Assembly: GCF_019097595.1 (NCBI RefSeq)
Contig: NC_080731.1
Location: 19,874,866 to 19,938,865, forward strand
DNA: 64,000 nt
Reading direction: 5' to 3'
From: Hemibagrus wyckioides
Taxonomy: Eukaryota; Chordata; Actinopteri; Siluriformes; Bagridae
Of this stretch, positions 23,571 to 34,977 are shown one piece after another. Made by a program: the position numbers and the translations under genes. The notes under the pieces were generated by a model. It saw only the letters and a list, made by a program, of their open reading frames with translations. It was not told the origin of the DNA and did not search any database. Each line of letters starts with the position of its first letter. Position 1 is the first letter of the stretch.

Positions 23571-25806
23571 TCAGTGGTTGGAGGAAGACTCTTCAGAAGA
23601 TGGAGCACGTTTGAAGCCTGAAACACAGATGATGGACAGACAGTTATTTATCAGTTTATCAGTTCAGATTAAAAACAAGCAAAATATTCATCAAATCTCC
23701 TTCAAGAATTAGAAAGTGTAAATCTGTTCTCTGAAAACTTCACATCTGCCTCCTTCCTCCTCTCACCAGAGTTCTTCTTCTTCCAGACCATAATTCCAGC
23801 AACAACGGCAACGAGAACAACGAGAGCCACGAGAACACCAACGATGATAGGCATCAGTCCTCCACCTGTTAAATCAGCACAGAGTCTTTATTATCTGCTG
23901 CATCAGGAAATCAGATTTACTGTTTATACTGTATGTGGAGTTGATCAGGACCTTTTGGTACTTCTAGCACTAACTCCTCCTTCAAGCTGCTGTGCTGAAT
24001 CACGCAGGTGTAGGTGTGTTTCTGCAGATCCTCAGCTGGGACTTTCAGAATGCTTCTCTTCTGGAAGCTTCCATCCTGGTTGGGTAACGTCTCTCTGAGC
24101 TCCACGTCCTCGTTCACGTCCTCTCCGTCCTTCCTCCAGGAGATCATCACCTCTTTGGGGAAGAAACCTGTAGCGTGACACACCACCTCTGGAGAAGGCG
24201 AGTGTTTCTGGATCACTGATGCTGTAGGAGGATCTGCAGAGACACACAGAGACAGAAATATTAAAACATTCTCTCAGATTTCTTCATTTTAAATGATGCT
24301 AGGTGAAGTGCTTTTAGATGTGTTTAAATTAGGTAGGAATTATCACATGATTTTTCCTTTAAACAGTAAAATGAAAAGTAATTTTTCATGTAAACACTTT
24401 TTACCTTTCCTCCCTAGAGACTCTCTGCTGTAAGGCATGTACTTCTTTAACCACTTAATACACTGCTGCTCCAGGAAATACTTCCACTTTTCATTAATAC
24501 CAGTATCATTATCCCTCTTGTTCTTGATGATCAGAGCTTGTGGTTTAGCTGCAGTCCATGTGAGAGTTTTCAGATCCAGACTGATGAAATCTTCTCCATC
24601 ATAACCGAACTGATTGTATCCTCTAACAGTCCCATCATCATCGAGCTCACAGGCCAAAATTCTTTGTAGTGTGTGAACTCCTGCACACACACACGCACAC
24701 ACACACACACACACAAAGTGAGTGATGTATTTTGAATATATCTTGGCATGCTGTGTGCTGCTTTTGTGACATTTATATGGCATTATCTTATGACCACAAT
24801 ATTATTTTATATAACTTCATATACAGTCACATCATAATTAACAACTGTGTGAATGTTACCTCATACATTATTCATAGTCATGTTCATAACTTCAGGAATC
24901 TCTGTGAGCAAAAACTGTGCATTAAATTGTGCATAAAGTGTAAAAGACAAAAGGTGAAGTGTACTGAAAACCTTTTGTGTAGGAATGCAGGAATGTAAAT
25001 ATTTAATGAGCATGAGATTTACATAGTGATGAAAACAGTTTTTTGAGAGAGGAATCATCCATTAAAGCTGAAAGCCTTCAGTGACTTTGTGGCAACATGG
25101 AAGCAAACCCTGGAATCACCAGAAACCCCAAGCAGGCAAGCAAATATATGTGACGTGATGGCAGTTGGTGTAAACCGTCTCGTCTTAAACACATCTTGAA
25201 GGTCCCCAATACTTAGCGTTTGGTCTTCTTTGGGTCATTTATAGGAAGAACAGAAGGATGGTCTACACAACTCATGCCACCTTCAGTGGTTGTATTCTTT
25301 GAATGTTTTCTGGTCTGCATCAAAATGACAGATTATACCACCCTGGATGTTTAAATGTTTTAGCACTTAATTTGTAATAGTGTTCTTTAATTAAAAAACA
25401 ACTAGTGCTTTTATATCCCCTTGTCCTTTCTACACTACACAGGAGTGACCCCCCCCCCCCACACACACACACCCACACACACACACGGGCTCTTAACTGA
25501 TTTTAACTTTTCGTTAATTTTTACTTTGACTTCAGTAAATTTTTAGACTGGTAATTTCACTTGTAAAAAAAATCATCAAAGTAAAAGTATTTTTACTTGA
25601 GTAGAATATTTTAGAATCTAGTAGAATATTTTCGGATATTTTTTAGAATACTACCTCTGTAGTTTACTCTAGTTCATCACACATACATTTACATTTCATT
25701 TCATTTATGTAGTTTATCTGAATCTCTTTATTTCCATTGTGTGATTTTCTATCATAAATACAGATGTACTTGTTTATCTTTACACTGAGGAGTTAAGAAA
25801 CTGATA

Positions 25807-25840
<34 letters not shown>

Positions 25841-26933
25841 ACCTGTAGTATGATTAAAGCACTGCATTACAGTAGGCATATTGACTTTGCAGCTGTCATG
25901 TTGATCTCGTGCAGCCTCTGTCTGTTCTTTCCAGTAATCTGGATCCTTATCCTTCACCTTCTGCATCCACTCCGTCTTTGGGATCACTTTGCTGATGTTA
26001 CTGTCGTAGTAGACAAACTGCTCTCCATCCACCAGACCAAGAGCAGTGAATTCTGGGTAATTTATTCCTGTAACTCCAGTGAGGAAATACTGCAGAGAGT
26101 GTGTGACTGTAAAAGTGTAAAAACACACATTAACACTACATCATTAACTCAACACACACAAACACACACACACACAAACACTACATCACTAACTCAACAC
26201 ACACACACACACACTGTAGTTTTCACCTTCAAAATTCAGCATTCAGCATTCAGCATTCAATTGTAATAATAATAATAAGAAAAGCTCACAACTCTAATTT
26301 TATTTAATTTATTAATTTTTTATCATTTCAGTTCATTTTGTTGTCTGTACCGCTTATCTGATCTATTCTTGTGTCAAAGGGAGCTTGTGCCTATCTCAGG
26401 TGTCACTGGGCATCAAGGCAGGATACAGCTTGGAAGGAGTGCCAACCCATCACAGGGCACACACACTCTCATTCACTCACGCAATCACACACTAGGGACG
26501 ATTTAGAGACTCCAATCAGACTAGAAGCATGTCTTTGGACTGTGGGAGGAAACCCACCAAGCACGGGGAGAACATGTAAACTCCACACACACAGTGAGTG
26601 GGAGTGAGACTCAAACCCAGGACGCTGGAGATGTCTAAAACCCTAAAGGACTAAACCCTGAATGTTGTCACTGCTGCCCCCGAACCTCCTACCATCTGAA
26701 ATGTCTGATTACAGTAGCAGTGAGGGAGAAGTGAAGAAAAAAGAGTGAGAGAAAGAAATAAACTAAACTGAACTAAACACTTCCATGATGAAATGAGACA
26801 GAAATGACAGCAAGAACAGTAAAAGTCAGGAGATTAAAATCAGCAGATGGTGTTGTTAGGATTGTGGAGATGAATATTTAAATGAGGAGTGACGTCACAC
26901 GCGCAGAAATTACTCTCACCGTCATACCACAAG

Positions 26934-26968
<35 letters not shown>

Positions 26969-27167
26969 GTGTGTATTTCTGAGTGATTTATTTCTTTATT
27001 TCCTGTATTATTTCTGTGTAACTTTATCAGATTTGACTCTTATCACAGCTTTAGTGTTAAACTTTAATATTAGAGAGTAAATAAATGTAGTAAAGACAGT
27101 AAACATTACAGAACTCACCTGCTGATGAAAGATGAAGAGAACAGGTGAAGAAAACCAGAGTCTTCAT
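23571..27167 (-). CDS. MHC class I gene B, complete, probably non-classical
   Basis: Six coding exons (minus strand): signal 27167-27119; alpha-1 26106-25843; alpha-2 24680-24405; alpha-3 24233-23952; transmembrane 23865-23767; tail 23617-23571. Internal boundaries are GT-AG, all in phase 1; total 338 residues. The signal is [16 protein letters not shown]. alpha-2 has the Cys pair (ACELDDD, QQCIKWL); alpha-3 the Ig Cys pair (VVCHATG, YTCVIQH). The TM segment [19 protein letters not shown] is followed by KKK and a 16-residue Ser-rich tail. Groove changes: Thr143/Lys146/Trp147 region reads IIKNKR (Thr to Ile, Trp to Arg), Arg84-equivalent is Cys (QCFNHT), and Tyr159-equivalent is Phe; Tyr7, Tyr59 and Tyr171 are kept. 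This points to an altered peptide groove. From alpha-3 wording ([16 protein letters not shown]) I suspect the teleost L lineage, not verified. Expected to pair with beta-2-microglobulin at the cell surface. Confidence 0.93.
25448..25659. mobile_element. hAT terminal fragment and (C)n/(AC)n tract in intron 2
   Basis: A C10/(AC)n tract at 25448-25490 is followed by sequence whose complement starts CAGAGGTAGTATTC and continues with TACTCAAGTAAAAATACTTT, typical of a fish hAT end. It lies within gene B intron 2 and encodes nothing. Confidence 0.6.
26127..26216. repeat. CA-rich minisatellite, short version (gene B intron 1)
   Basis: Two to three units of the TTAACACTACATCATTAACTC-(CA)n type directly upstream of the alpha-1 acceptor, the unexpanded counterpart of the 3.4 kb array in gene A. 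Confidence 0.9.
26335..26637 (-). mobile_element. tRNA-type SINE copy, minus strand
   Basis: TGTCTGTACCGCTTATCTGA to CAGGACGCTGGAGATGT is the complement of the SINE at 30275-30597 and shares the ACATGCTTCTAGTCTGATTGG region. It lies in gene B intron 1 at the place where genes A and C carry the 57-bp repeat. Confidence 0.75.
26931..26967. repeat. (AAT)n microsatellite in gene B intron 1
   Basis: About 11 AAT units, shorter than the equivalent tracts in genes A and C. Confidence 0.95.
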
Positions 27168-27379
27168 CACTGAGCTGCAGAGAGACATCTCTCTGTATCT
27201 AATTCACTACAACAATAAACACACAATAAACACGCACTACACACACTGAACACACACTAATCTCCTACTTACACACTCAATCTACAGGTTTAACTACACT
27301 TTCACTCTGTTTGTCACTTTAAGTGTGTGTTCCATTGCCTATCCTCTTTTCCGAAAAGGCGGGGGTGTCAGAGTGCCGA

Positions 27380-27425
27380 CCAATCAGAATTCAGGATTCA
27401 CCAGTCACCAGTTTCTGAGATCTAA
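27380..27425 (-). promoter_or_regulatory. Class I gene B promoter: Y box and X region, no ISRE
   Basis: CCAATCAG at 27380-27387 is a consensus Y box (CTGATTGG on the minus strand). The X region (CAGTCACCAGTTTCTGAGA, about 27402-27420) aligns with TGACGTCACCAGTTTGTGAG of gene C but has lost the CRE-like X2 core. Where A and C carry GAAAGTGAAA, gene B goes directly from GGAATGCA to AAAAATAAAC, so the interferon element is deleted. Regulatory meaning is inferred. Confidence 0.6.
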
Positions 27426-27538
27426 GGAATGCAAAAAATAAACATAGGAGATAAATGAGGAATAAAGATTTTATGATCATTTTATAAACTTTTAATATTT
27501 GAATCTATTTTTAATAAAAAGACACTTAAAAGACAGTA

Positions 27539-27560
27539 TTATTATTGTTGTTTTTGTTGT

Positions 27561-27628
<68 letters not shown>

Positions 27629-27631
27629 TTA
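27539..27631. repeat. Trinucleotide tracts (TTG)n, (TAC)n, (TAA)n
   Basis: Three adjacent trinucleotide runs upstream of gene B: short TTG, then about 11 TAC, then about 12 TAA units. Confidence 0.93.
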
Positions 27632-27714
27632 AAATTTTATCACATTCAAAGTATGACATGTAATTAATTGTTTTTTACAACTGTCCAAAAGTCAGATGAA
27701 AACATTTAAAAAGC

Positions 27715-28403
27715 TCCTCCTCATTCAAAGAGTCCATTGCTGGGATGGCTGAGGTTCTTCACCATCTTCCTGGGCTTTGTCCAGCACTGCTGGCTGTAGC
27801 TTGACTCTAGGTCATGTAGGTCAGTGTGGATGTTATGCTCAGCTGACTGCACCACCCTCTGGAGAGCTCTTCTGTCCTGTTTGGGGCTGTTCAAAAACCA
27901 GGCAGTGATGCTTCCTGTCAGGATGCTCTCAAGAGCGTTGGTGTAGAAGGACCTTAACACCTAAGAGGGCAGTTTAAAGTCTTTTGGAGTAGACGTCTTC
28001 TTCACCATGTTGTTGATGTCACAGGATTATGACAGACATGTCATAACACAACCCTGCTGAGGATGAGGGAGGGTGAGACATGTTTTCCCACTCATACTGC
28101 ATGTGGTCTGTCTCTCAGGTAGCTGGAGATCTACTGACAAAGAGACAGGCTCAGTTCCAGGATCTCCAGTTTAGAGGTGAGTATGAAGGGAATTATGGTG
28201 CTGAACACTGAACTGTAGTCTACAAACAGCATTTTGACATAATTCCCCTTCCTGCTGTCCAGGTGGTTCAGGGCTGTGTGATGGAGGTGTTCAGTGGTGT
28301 CCACGGTAGAGCGGTTGGGATGGTATGCAAACTGTAAAACAAAATAATATAGCCAGTGAAGAAAAAGGAGCAGTAAATACCAAATAAAAACTGATAAACA
28401 CAC
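27715..28403 (-). pseudogene. L2/CR1-type LINE reverse transcriptase remnant
   Basis: Two minus-strand pieces: 28403-28131 with FAYHPNRSTVDTTEHLHHT and MLFVDYSSVFSTIIP (reverse transcriptase blocks), and 27960-27721 with ESILTGSITAWF, ALQRVVQSAEH and a C-terminal SHPSNGLF motif. This is the familiar fish L2-like non-LTR retrotransposon. The region between the pieces, including the catalytic DD box, is missing, so it is internally deleted and dead. Confidence 0.85.
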
Positions 28404-28419
28404 ACAAAAATGTAAAGGA

Positions 28420-28740
28420 GCTGTTTGGAGTCACCACAGTGGATCATCTGGTCCACATATTTGATTTGGCACAGGTTTTACAACAGATGCCCTTCCTGAT
28501 GCAACACTCCCATTTTATCCAGGCTTGGGACTGGCATTGAGACTTAACCCCTCAATGGCTGGGTTAGCTTCCTTCACAGGAATGCCAATTTGAGTGTGGG
28601 ATGAAATGAGCAACTAAATACCTAGGCAAGGGTTCCAATCTTATCTGGAAAGGGCCAGTGTGCAGGTTTTAATTCTGACCATTGAGGTGTGGCTCCTGTT
28701 TGATTAGTATGAAAACCTGGACCCACACTGACCCTGTCTG
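28420..28740 (-). mobile_element. tRNA-derived SINE remnant
   Basis: GTTTTACAACAGATGCCCTT followed by CCTGATGCAACACTCCCATT and a ...CTTGGGACTGGCA block matches a very common fish tRNA-derived SINE body in reverse orientation. Degenerate; assigned from memory of the family. Confidence 0.5.
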
Positions 28741-29494
28741 GATATGAATGGACAGCCCTGATCTATGCCATATGGCTCACATAAATGGAAAATTCTAACA
28801 GCCTCAGTTAAGTTTTTTGAAAATGTAATATTTTCAAAAGGTTTCTATTTCTTTTTTCTTAGTTAAAATATTTATAAGGTAATATCATATTTATAAGGTA
28901 AAATCAAAGTTTTTCCAAGGTATACCATTGACAGAATCATCCCAGTATGATGTCACATGAGGTACAGTGACAAGGAGTTGTTGAAAAAGTGTTCTGACTC
29001 CTTTATTGTTGTGACGTGTGACTGAGAAAAAACATTTTTCTACTGGGATGAATATCTGAAACAACAGGAGCTGAGCAAGAGAACCCCTTTCTGTAGCATA
29101 ACCACACCTGAGGGAACAGCTTCAACCACTCCAGAGAATTCCTGCAGATACAGGAATGGAAGAAGCAGAGAGAAATTCTCTATAAGTATATAACTGACGA
29201 CTGGATTGAAGTGGGACAGCGTTCCAAATAGAGTTAGGTTCACTTAGGAGACAACTCAACCAATTTATTTTAAGGGTATTAAGAAATACATGCCACTACA
29301 TTCCCCTGTGTTCATTAATACAGATTTGATGAGGTAATGAGCCTTGGTCCTTCACACAAAATCCAATAATATTCTATTTGTTTAAAGTAGAGTCATCAAC
29401 ATATATAGAGAGAGCTGCATAAGTGAGTCTCAGCCTCAGAGAGCAAAACTCTTCCCCATTAGAGATAAATCTCGATGAAGCCATGAATTCAATT
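28741..29494. other. Intergenic, nothing recognised
   Basis: AT-rich DNA without a convincing exon, RNA gene or terminal repeat. A 67-codon minus-strand frame at 29040-29243 has no family signature and is not called. Confidence 0.5.
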
Positions 29495-29935
29495 TCTTTT
29501 GAGTTTTATATATAATGGAAGAAATAGTGAAAGGGCATCTTGTTTTGCAGTCTTTGGTTATGATAACTACTAAGTATGTTACCTGATTTTAACAGTAATA
29601 TTGCAAATGAATGAAGCTGCACAACTTTAATAGCCATTAACTTACATTTGTTTATATTCAAACATAAACCAAAGGCTTTTAAAGATAAATCGATTAAATC
29701 TAAAGCAAGAGGAGTTTGAGATGCAACTTGCAAAAACAATGTGCTATCATCAGCCAGCTGACGGATAATAAAACATCTCTCAGCTACCTGATGCCACTCA
29801 AATCACTTTGCCATATAAAATGTAGGCAGGAGCTGAGAGTCAATCAGGAAAAGGTAGGGAGAGATGGTTGTCCTTGTCTGATACCACGCTGGCTGGGAAA
29901 TGTTCTGATAAGGGTTTTGTGAACTGTGCCATTCG
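29495..29935 (-). pseudogene. L1-type LINE reverse transcriptase remnant
   Basis: The minus strand reads FLQVASQTPLALDLIDL and GLCLNINKCKLMAI, the region just after the YADD box in L1-clade reverse transcriptases. The part upstream (higher coordinates) gives GIRQGQP, the conserved RQGCP-like box, in broken frame. Stops and frameshifts show it is dead. Confidence 0.7.
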
Positions 29936-29939
29936 CTAG

Positions 29940-30135
29940 ATTACTGTAAATTCCTCCCCTGCAAAAAATACATTTTTCTGAAGTCATGAGAGCTGAGCTT
30001 GAACATGTCCCAGTCTACATCATCCATAGCGTACTGCATGGTTGAGACTGCAGGGTGAGACCTCCCTCTGAAACAGAGCTTTTCTTTGTTCATAGCCAGG
30101 CATGAAGAAGATGGCAGCATGGTTTGCCAAATAAA
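29940..30135 (-). pseudogene. Broken copy of an unidentified host exon
   Basis: Minus strand reads YAMDDVDWDMFKLSSHDF, the same peptide as at 35493-35581. Here an extra ~14-bp segment (CTCAACCATGCAGT region) shifts the frame, and the donor GTGAGG has become GGGAGG. It is the damaged twin of the exon in the 35 kb block; product not recognised. Confidence 0.55.
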
Positions 30136-30270
30136 CATAACCACTTTTAAGATAACTGATAAAAACACATTAATATTATTTTCTGTAATTGTTATAGTCA
30201 GTTAATAACATTTCACTTAAACATACTCTATAAATAATATTTACTTAATATTACTTAATATCATTCTCTC

Positions 30271-30597
30271 TGTGGCACGGTGGCTTAGTGGTTAGCACGT
30301 TCGCCTCCAGCGTCCTGGGTTTGAGTCTTGCTCCCGCTCTCTGTGTGTGTGTGGAGTTTGCATGTTCTCCTCGTGCTTGGTGGGTTTCCTCTGGGTGCTC
30401 CGGTTTCCTCCCATAGTCCAAAGACATGCTTCTAGGCTGATTGGAGTCTCTAAATTGCCCGTAGTATGTGATTGCATGAGTGAATGAGTGTGTGTGTGCC
30501 CTGTGATGGGTTGGCACTCCATCCAGGGGGTATGAAATGGGCACAGACTCCCTGTGACCCGAGTATAGATCCGATAAGCGGTACAGACAATGAAATG
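30271..30597 (+). mobile_element. Full-length tRNA-derived SINE
   Basis: Begins GGCACGGTGGCTTAGTGGTT (pol III A-box like) and continues with GTCCTGGGTTTGAGTC (B-box like). It then has a body with AAAGACATGCTTCTAGGCTG and a tail ATAAGCGGTACAGACAATG followed by a (AATG)-type 3' end. The duplicate block at ~35745 lacks it: there ACTTAATATC runs straight into TTTCTCTCTC, which gives an empty site. Related to the V-SINE/Mermaid-like fish SINEs (recognition from memory). Confidence 0.85.
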
Positions 30598-31089
30598 AAA
30601 TGAAAAAGATCTTTCTCTCTCTCTCTCTCTGTCTTTCTCTGTCTGTACCTCCCAGTGTTCTGAGTTTCCATTGTGACCACTGGCTTTACCCCTGGTCAGA
30701 GTCTCGTCGCTTGGTGGTGCTCACTGATACTGTGGATGGTTCTGTGTGGACAGACTGTGACCAGGAGACAGCCGTGGACAGAGCCACTTGGAGACTGTCA
30801 CACTGTCACAGATCTCCTGTTACATCTGTCAGCTTGCAACAGCAAGGAATTAGTGTCTATAATGAACTCTGAACTGAACAAATCTCTCTCTATCTCTCTT
30901 ACACACACACAGACACACACACACACACACACACTCACCTTTGTGAACAGACTCACAATTTATTGTTCACTACTTATTGCACTACCTCAACCGCTGCTAT
31001 TACATGTGTTATATACACAAATGCTATTATATATGTATCACTAATACATATTAGTAACACAGGCTGCTATATGTATATATATATATATA
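30598..31089 (+). mobile_element. LINE 3'-end-like repeat, copy 1
   Basis: (CT)n, then TCTGAGTTTCCATTGTGACC-type sequence, then ACTCACAATTTATTGTTCAC and an AT-rich tail. A second, longer copy is at 35745-36545 and ends in GTAGCACCAGGGTCCTGGAG...TGAAATGACAATAA, a fish LINE 3' terminus. The last part of copy 1 (GTGGTTGAAATGACA at ~31635) lies on the far side of the Tc1 insertion. Confidence 0.6.
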
Positions 31090-31632
31090 TATAGCTCTGG
31101 AAAAAAATAAGAGAGCACTGCCCAATCTCCAGATGTGAACCCTATTGAAAACCTCTGGAATGTCATCAAGAGGAAGATGGATGATCACAAATCATCAAGA
31201 AAAGCTGAAGTGTTTGCTTTTTGCACAAAGAGTGGTATAAAGTTCCCCTACAGCAATGTGATAAACTGGTGGAGATCATGGAGCTAAAACACATGCAAAT
31301 CAGGGTTATTCCTCCAAATACTGATCTCTTAATGTTATTTACCCAAAGCATTAACACAATTTGTTTACAAATTATTTGCGTTTTGTTTTATTTGAGTTAT
31401 TAAAGCTCTGCAAATATACTGCATGATCTTGGGTTATTTTGATGTGTTGTCATTTCCTTTAAATATACACTCTAAATAACAATAGTTATATTTTGAATTG
31501 AGGAGAAATATTGTCAGCAGTTCACAAAAAATGAAACAAAACTGTTCATCTCACTAATACATGAACCTGGAAGAAAAAAAACAGAAGAAACTGATTATTT
31601 TGCAGTGGTCTCTTATTTTTTCCAGAGCTGTA
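31090..31632 (+). mobile_element. Internally deleted Tc1-like transposon
   Basis: Terminal inverted repeats TATAGCTCTGGAAAAAAATA (left) and the complement of TACAGCTCTGGAAAAAATAA (right) end in TA. Internally only the transposase C-terminus remains (31121-31290): DVNPIENLWNVIKRK, carrying the catalytic Glu, then INWWRSWS and stop. The two Asp-containing parts are deleted. It is inserted in the AT-rich tail of a LINE-like 3' end. Confidence 0.88.
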
Positions 31633-31699
31633 TGTGGTTGAAATGACAAAAATGTAATGTATTGTTCCTAGCTAACGTACCAAGCCTTCTACCGTCTTG

Positions 31700-32055
31700 T
31701 CTTTTTGTTTAGTGTTTATCGGATTTGTTTGCCTTTTTCCGTTTTTGTGATTTTGGAGGATCTGCAAACTGAAAACCAACACCTTCAACAGCTAACTGCT
31801 CAGGCTACATCTACCCCTCCTCTTGCTGTCCCTAAACCTCATGGTGAGTCGCCTCGAATGGCACTTCCTGAAAAATTTGATGGTTCAGCTGATCGTTGCC
31901 GTGGATTTATTCGCCAGTGTGATCATTTCTTCGCATATCAGCCTGATGTTTACTGCCATGATACCACAAAATGCATGTTTATGTTATATCTCCTCACTGG
32001 GAGAGCCTTGGACTGGGCTTGGGACTCAGATCCACAGATTAACACAACACCTCCA
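31700..32055 (+). pseudogene. Ty3/gypsy gag fragment
   Basis: Encodes [19 protein letters not shown] and LLTGRALDWAWDSD, matching the gag of the element in gene C intron 2 ([18 protein letters not shown]). It has no start, LTR or nucleocapsid, and joins abruptly at ~32042 to AACACAACACCTCCATTTTG, the class I-flank sequence also found at 37280. Confidence 0.85.
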
Positions 32056-32900
32056 TTTTGCAGCACAAGCAACCCTGACTCTACTGCTAAAGCATTCATT
32101 AAGGTTCATTAGTAACATATCCCTCAATCACTTTAAATATCACCAGTGAAAGCTGTAAATGCTCTGAAGTGACTGGATTTTATGTAATAAACTCAGTAAT
32201 AAAATCTGCTCTCCCTCTGACAGAGCAATATTTCCAGAACACACTGCAGTCTACAAACACAGACGTCCTGAACTACAAGAGAAGAGAGGGGAGGACTTAT
32301 AGGGTGTGTCCATCTGGATGGCTTTCTGGAAGACTGAAGTTCTGTGATTTCATTTTCTACTTCCTTTGTGACATTGACAGTGTACTGTTGACAGAACTGC
32401 TTTATTATCTTACCAAAGTCCACCACTGCTGTAAGGACACAAAAACACCTTTTTCTTCTGTAAAATTGTCCAGAAAACAGTGAAAGTGTCTCTAAAATGC
32501 AGGTGATTTAATTAAAGCTGTGTTAAAATGCCACTATGTACTATTTGGTTTAACAGAGCATAAAACTATTGTACATGAAACTGAGCAGTGGTCTGAAAGG
32601 TCAACAGGGCTAATAAAACAGCTTTTAATAATCTTTAAATGATGCTTAAAATCATAAAACCTGTCCAGACCTGCTAGTGACATGAAACTGCAGCAGACAT
32701 GAGCCCATGTGTATTGTTTCTGAGTTTTATTGAACTTCTGTTTTTCAGCTGTGTGAAGGAGCTGTTTGTGAGAGGGCATGTGGGGCTCTACATGGTTACA
32801 AGCTTTAATGTAAAATTAAAATCTCCACCAACAAATAACATTTCTTTACAATTACAGGTTTCTAAAATTATGCACAGTCTGTCTTAAAATCCCAAACTTT
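32056..32900. repeat. Segmental duplication block, copy 1 (pairs with 37280-38165)
   Basis: TTCATTAAGGTTCATTAGTA through GCTGTTTGTGAGAGGGCATG is collinear with 37345-38155. On the minus strand it contains a shortened version (32426-32193) of the exon-like frame at 37626-37807, starting VDFGKIIKQFCQQYTVNV and cut after ELQSS. No intact gene is seen in this copy. Confidence 0.8.
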
Positions 32901-32974
32901 CCACATATAGACAAATAACAAAAACATGTTTTTAAGAACAAGCAAGCCATTTACAGTACGTGATTTTGATTGAC

Positions 32975-33395
32975 ATCTCTCATCCTTTAAATCCTGTAAG
33001 TTGTGAGGTGGGACCTGCATGGATCGGACTTGTTTGTACAGCACATCTCACAGATGCTGGATTTGATTGAACTCTGGGGAATTTGGAGGCCAAGTGAACA
33101 CCTCAAACTAGTTGTTGTGGTCATCAAACTATTCCTGAACCATTTATGCTTTGTGGCACAGTGCATTTTCCTGCTGAAAGAGACCACAGCCATCAGGGAA
33201 TACCGTTTCCATGAAGGGTGTACATGGTCTGCAGCAATACTTAGGTAGGTGGTACATATCAAAGTAACATCCACATGGATGGCAGGACCCAAGGTTTCCC
33301 AGCAGAACATTGCCCAAAGCATGAAACTGCCTCTGTTGGCATGCCTTCTTCCCATAATGCATCCCGGTGCCATGTGTTTCCTAGGTAATTGCATG
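32975..33395 (-). pseudogene. Tc1-like transposase fragment
   Basis: On the minus strand one frame has GSFMLWAMFCWETLGPA and YLSIAADHVHP, and a shifted frame has GLFQQENALCHKA, the second catalytic-Asp region (DNA.CHKA) with Glu in place of Asp. This is the central-to-C-terminal part of a common fish Tc1 transposase, with frameshifts and no terminal repeats nearby. Confidence 0.85.
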
Positions 33396-33507
33396 AATGT
33401 GCAGGTCTACAGCTTTCCTAATAAACTAGATAATACATGTATATTCATTTTCATGTGTATTCATTTCTGCATGATGTAACTTGTTGCCTCAGGGCTGGCT
33501 GGCTGGT

Positions 33508-33847
33508 GTGTGTGTGTGTGCGTGCGTGCGTGTGTGTGTTTGTGTGTGCGCGCGTGTGTGTGCGTGCGTGCGTGCGTGTGCGTGCGTGTGTGCGTGCGTG
33601 TGTGTGTGCGCGTGTGTGTGCGCGTGTGTGCGTGCGTGTGTGTGCGCGTGTGTGCGTGTGCGCGCGTGCGCACGTGCGCTCGTGTGTGTGTGCGTGTGTG
33701 TGCGTGCGTGTGTGTGCGCGCGTGTGTGTGCGTGCGTGTGCGTGCGTGTGTGCGTGCGTGTGTGTGTTTGTGTGTGCGCGCGTGTGTGTGCGTGCGTGCG
33801 TGTGCGTGCGTGCGTGCGCGCGCGTGCGTGTGTGTGTGCGTGTGTGC

Positions 33848-33879
<32 letters not shown>

Positions 33880-33880
33880 T
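33508..33880. repeat. Complex (TG)n/(CG)n microsatellite
   Basis: About 370 bp of alternating purine-pyrimidine GTGTGCGTGCGT-type sequence, interrupted only by a few TT steps. This composition favours Z-DNA. Cys/Val and Thr/His frames across it are artefacts. Confidence 0.95.
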
Positions 33881-33912
33881 AGTGCTAACTTCTAACAGTG
33901 GGTTTGACTCAC

Positions 33913-34131
33913 CCCCAGTCTAGTGATAGAGCTGCATGGCTGTTGCCATACTGACTAAAGCTCTGCTCTGACCTCCACAACATAAACCTTCTTTATCCAC
34001 TCTGTGTCTGGGATAACCTTCCTGATCTTGCTGTTGTGGAACATATACTGCTAACCATCGACCGAGGGACAGTGAAGAATTCTGGTCAATTTACTCATCG
34101 TGTGACTTACGAGGGTATAAATATTGTAATA
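33913..34131 (-). pseudogene. Second decayed MHC class I alpha-1 exon
   Basis: Closely related to the 22255-22514 pseudo-exon: CCAGTCTAGTGATAGAGCTG and TTTATCCACTCTGTGTCTGG on the plus strand align with it. The donor G|GTGAGT is kept, but the acceptor CAG has become CAA and the exon is shortened by deletions. Dead remnant of another class I copy. Confidence 0.75.
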
Positions 34132-34490
34132 TTGGTTGTGAGGGTGGGGGGTTTGCTGAATTTAGTGTTCAGGATTCAGAAAAATCAGAATTTAGGGTGT
34201 TACCAGTTTCTGTTTTTTGGAGATCTGAACTGTGGCAGTTGATTCCATATGTATAAAAGTAGGAACTAATAGTAAAGAAATCATATATATTTGGTCAGAA
34301 AATAACTCATTTGCTTATGAAAACAAAAACAAAACCATTAGCAGGTAAAGAAGATTACCTGAAGAAAAAGAAAACTAAAAGAAATTACCAAGATGCCGAA
34401 GGTAACTCTGAAGAAAATGGAGAGATCTACACCTCAGATGACAGAATGCACAGAACAACCAATAACTACAGTACAGACATTACATTTAGC

Positions 34491-34967
34491 TGAGCTTTAT
34501 GGAACAGCAAGAAGAAGAACCGCAGTATACTCTCTTGTTTTCACAAATACCAGAGAGAACCAAACTGGGAGTTTAAACCCTGTGAGGGGTATGTTTATTG
34601 AGCACAACGGAAAATGGGTGGAAAGAGGAAAGTGAAGAATACTCAGCCCAGCACGCAACGGCAATCGGAGAATGGAGGCAGAAGGAACCAGGAGAAGTCC
34701 ACGTTGGGAAAGGAGGTAAAGTGGAGCTGGAGAAGGGAATACTGATAGGCTGATAGCAAAATAGCGATAACATGAAACTTTTGCCTAATGCTAGAGCGAG
34801 GGGTAGCGAGTTGGCGCCTACGTTTGAGACCAGACAAAGAAAGAGAGAAAACGTGAGGTTTAAATAGGGGAGTGAGTGTTCTCTGGAAACAAGGTGCATG
34901 TGAACTTCATTAAAACTCAGGTGAGTCAGTGCGCTGGTGAGGAGTGGAGTCCGGCGTGCCTGGGACA
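34491..34967 (-). mobile_element. Solo-LTR-like insertion
   Basis: Compared with the sister sequence near 22600, about 480 bp are inserted between TACATTTAGC and TAGCACATTTTAATACTTTG. The shared TAGC at both sides may be the target duplication. The minus strand contains an AATAAA about 100 bp from one end. No internal coding region. Boundaries are approximate. Confidence 0.45.
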
Positions 34968-34977
34968 CTTGTAGCAC

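Noticed and set aside
30271..30345. tRNA gene
   Set aside because: A/B box-like words belong to a SINE head; no cloverleaf can be drawn with an intact anticodon arm.
33437..33923. Cys/Val-rich frames over 130 codons
   Set aside because: Translation of a (TG)n/(CG)n microsatellite, open in several frames.
34573..34977. 134-codon minus-strand frame
   Set aside because: Coincides with a solo-LTR-like insertion; no domain motif and low-complexity Ser/Pro content.
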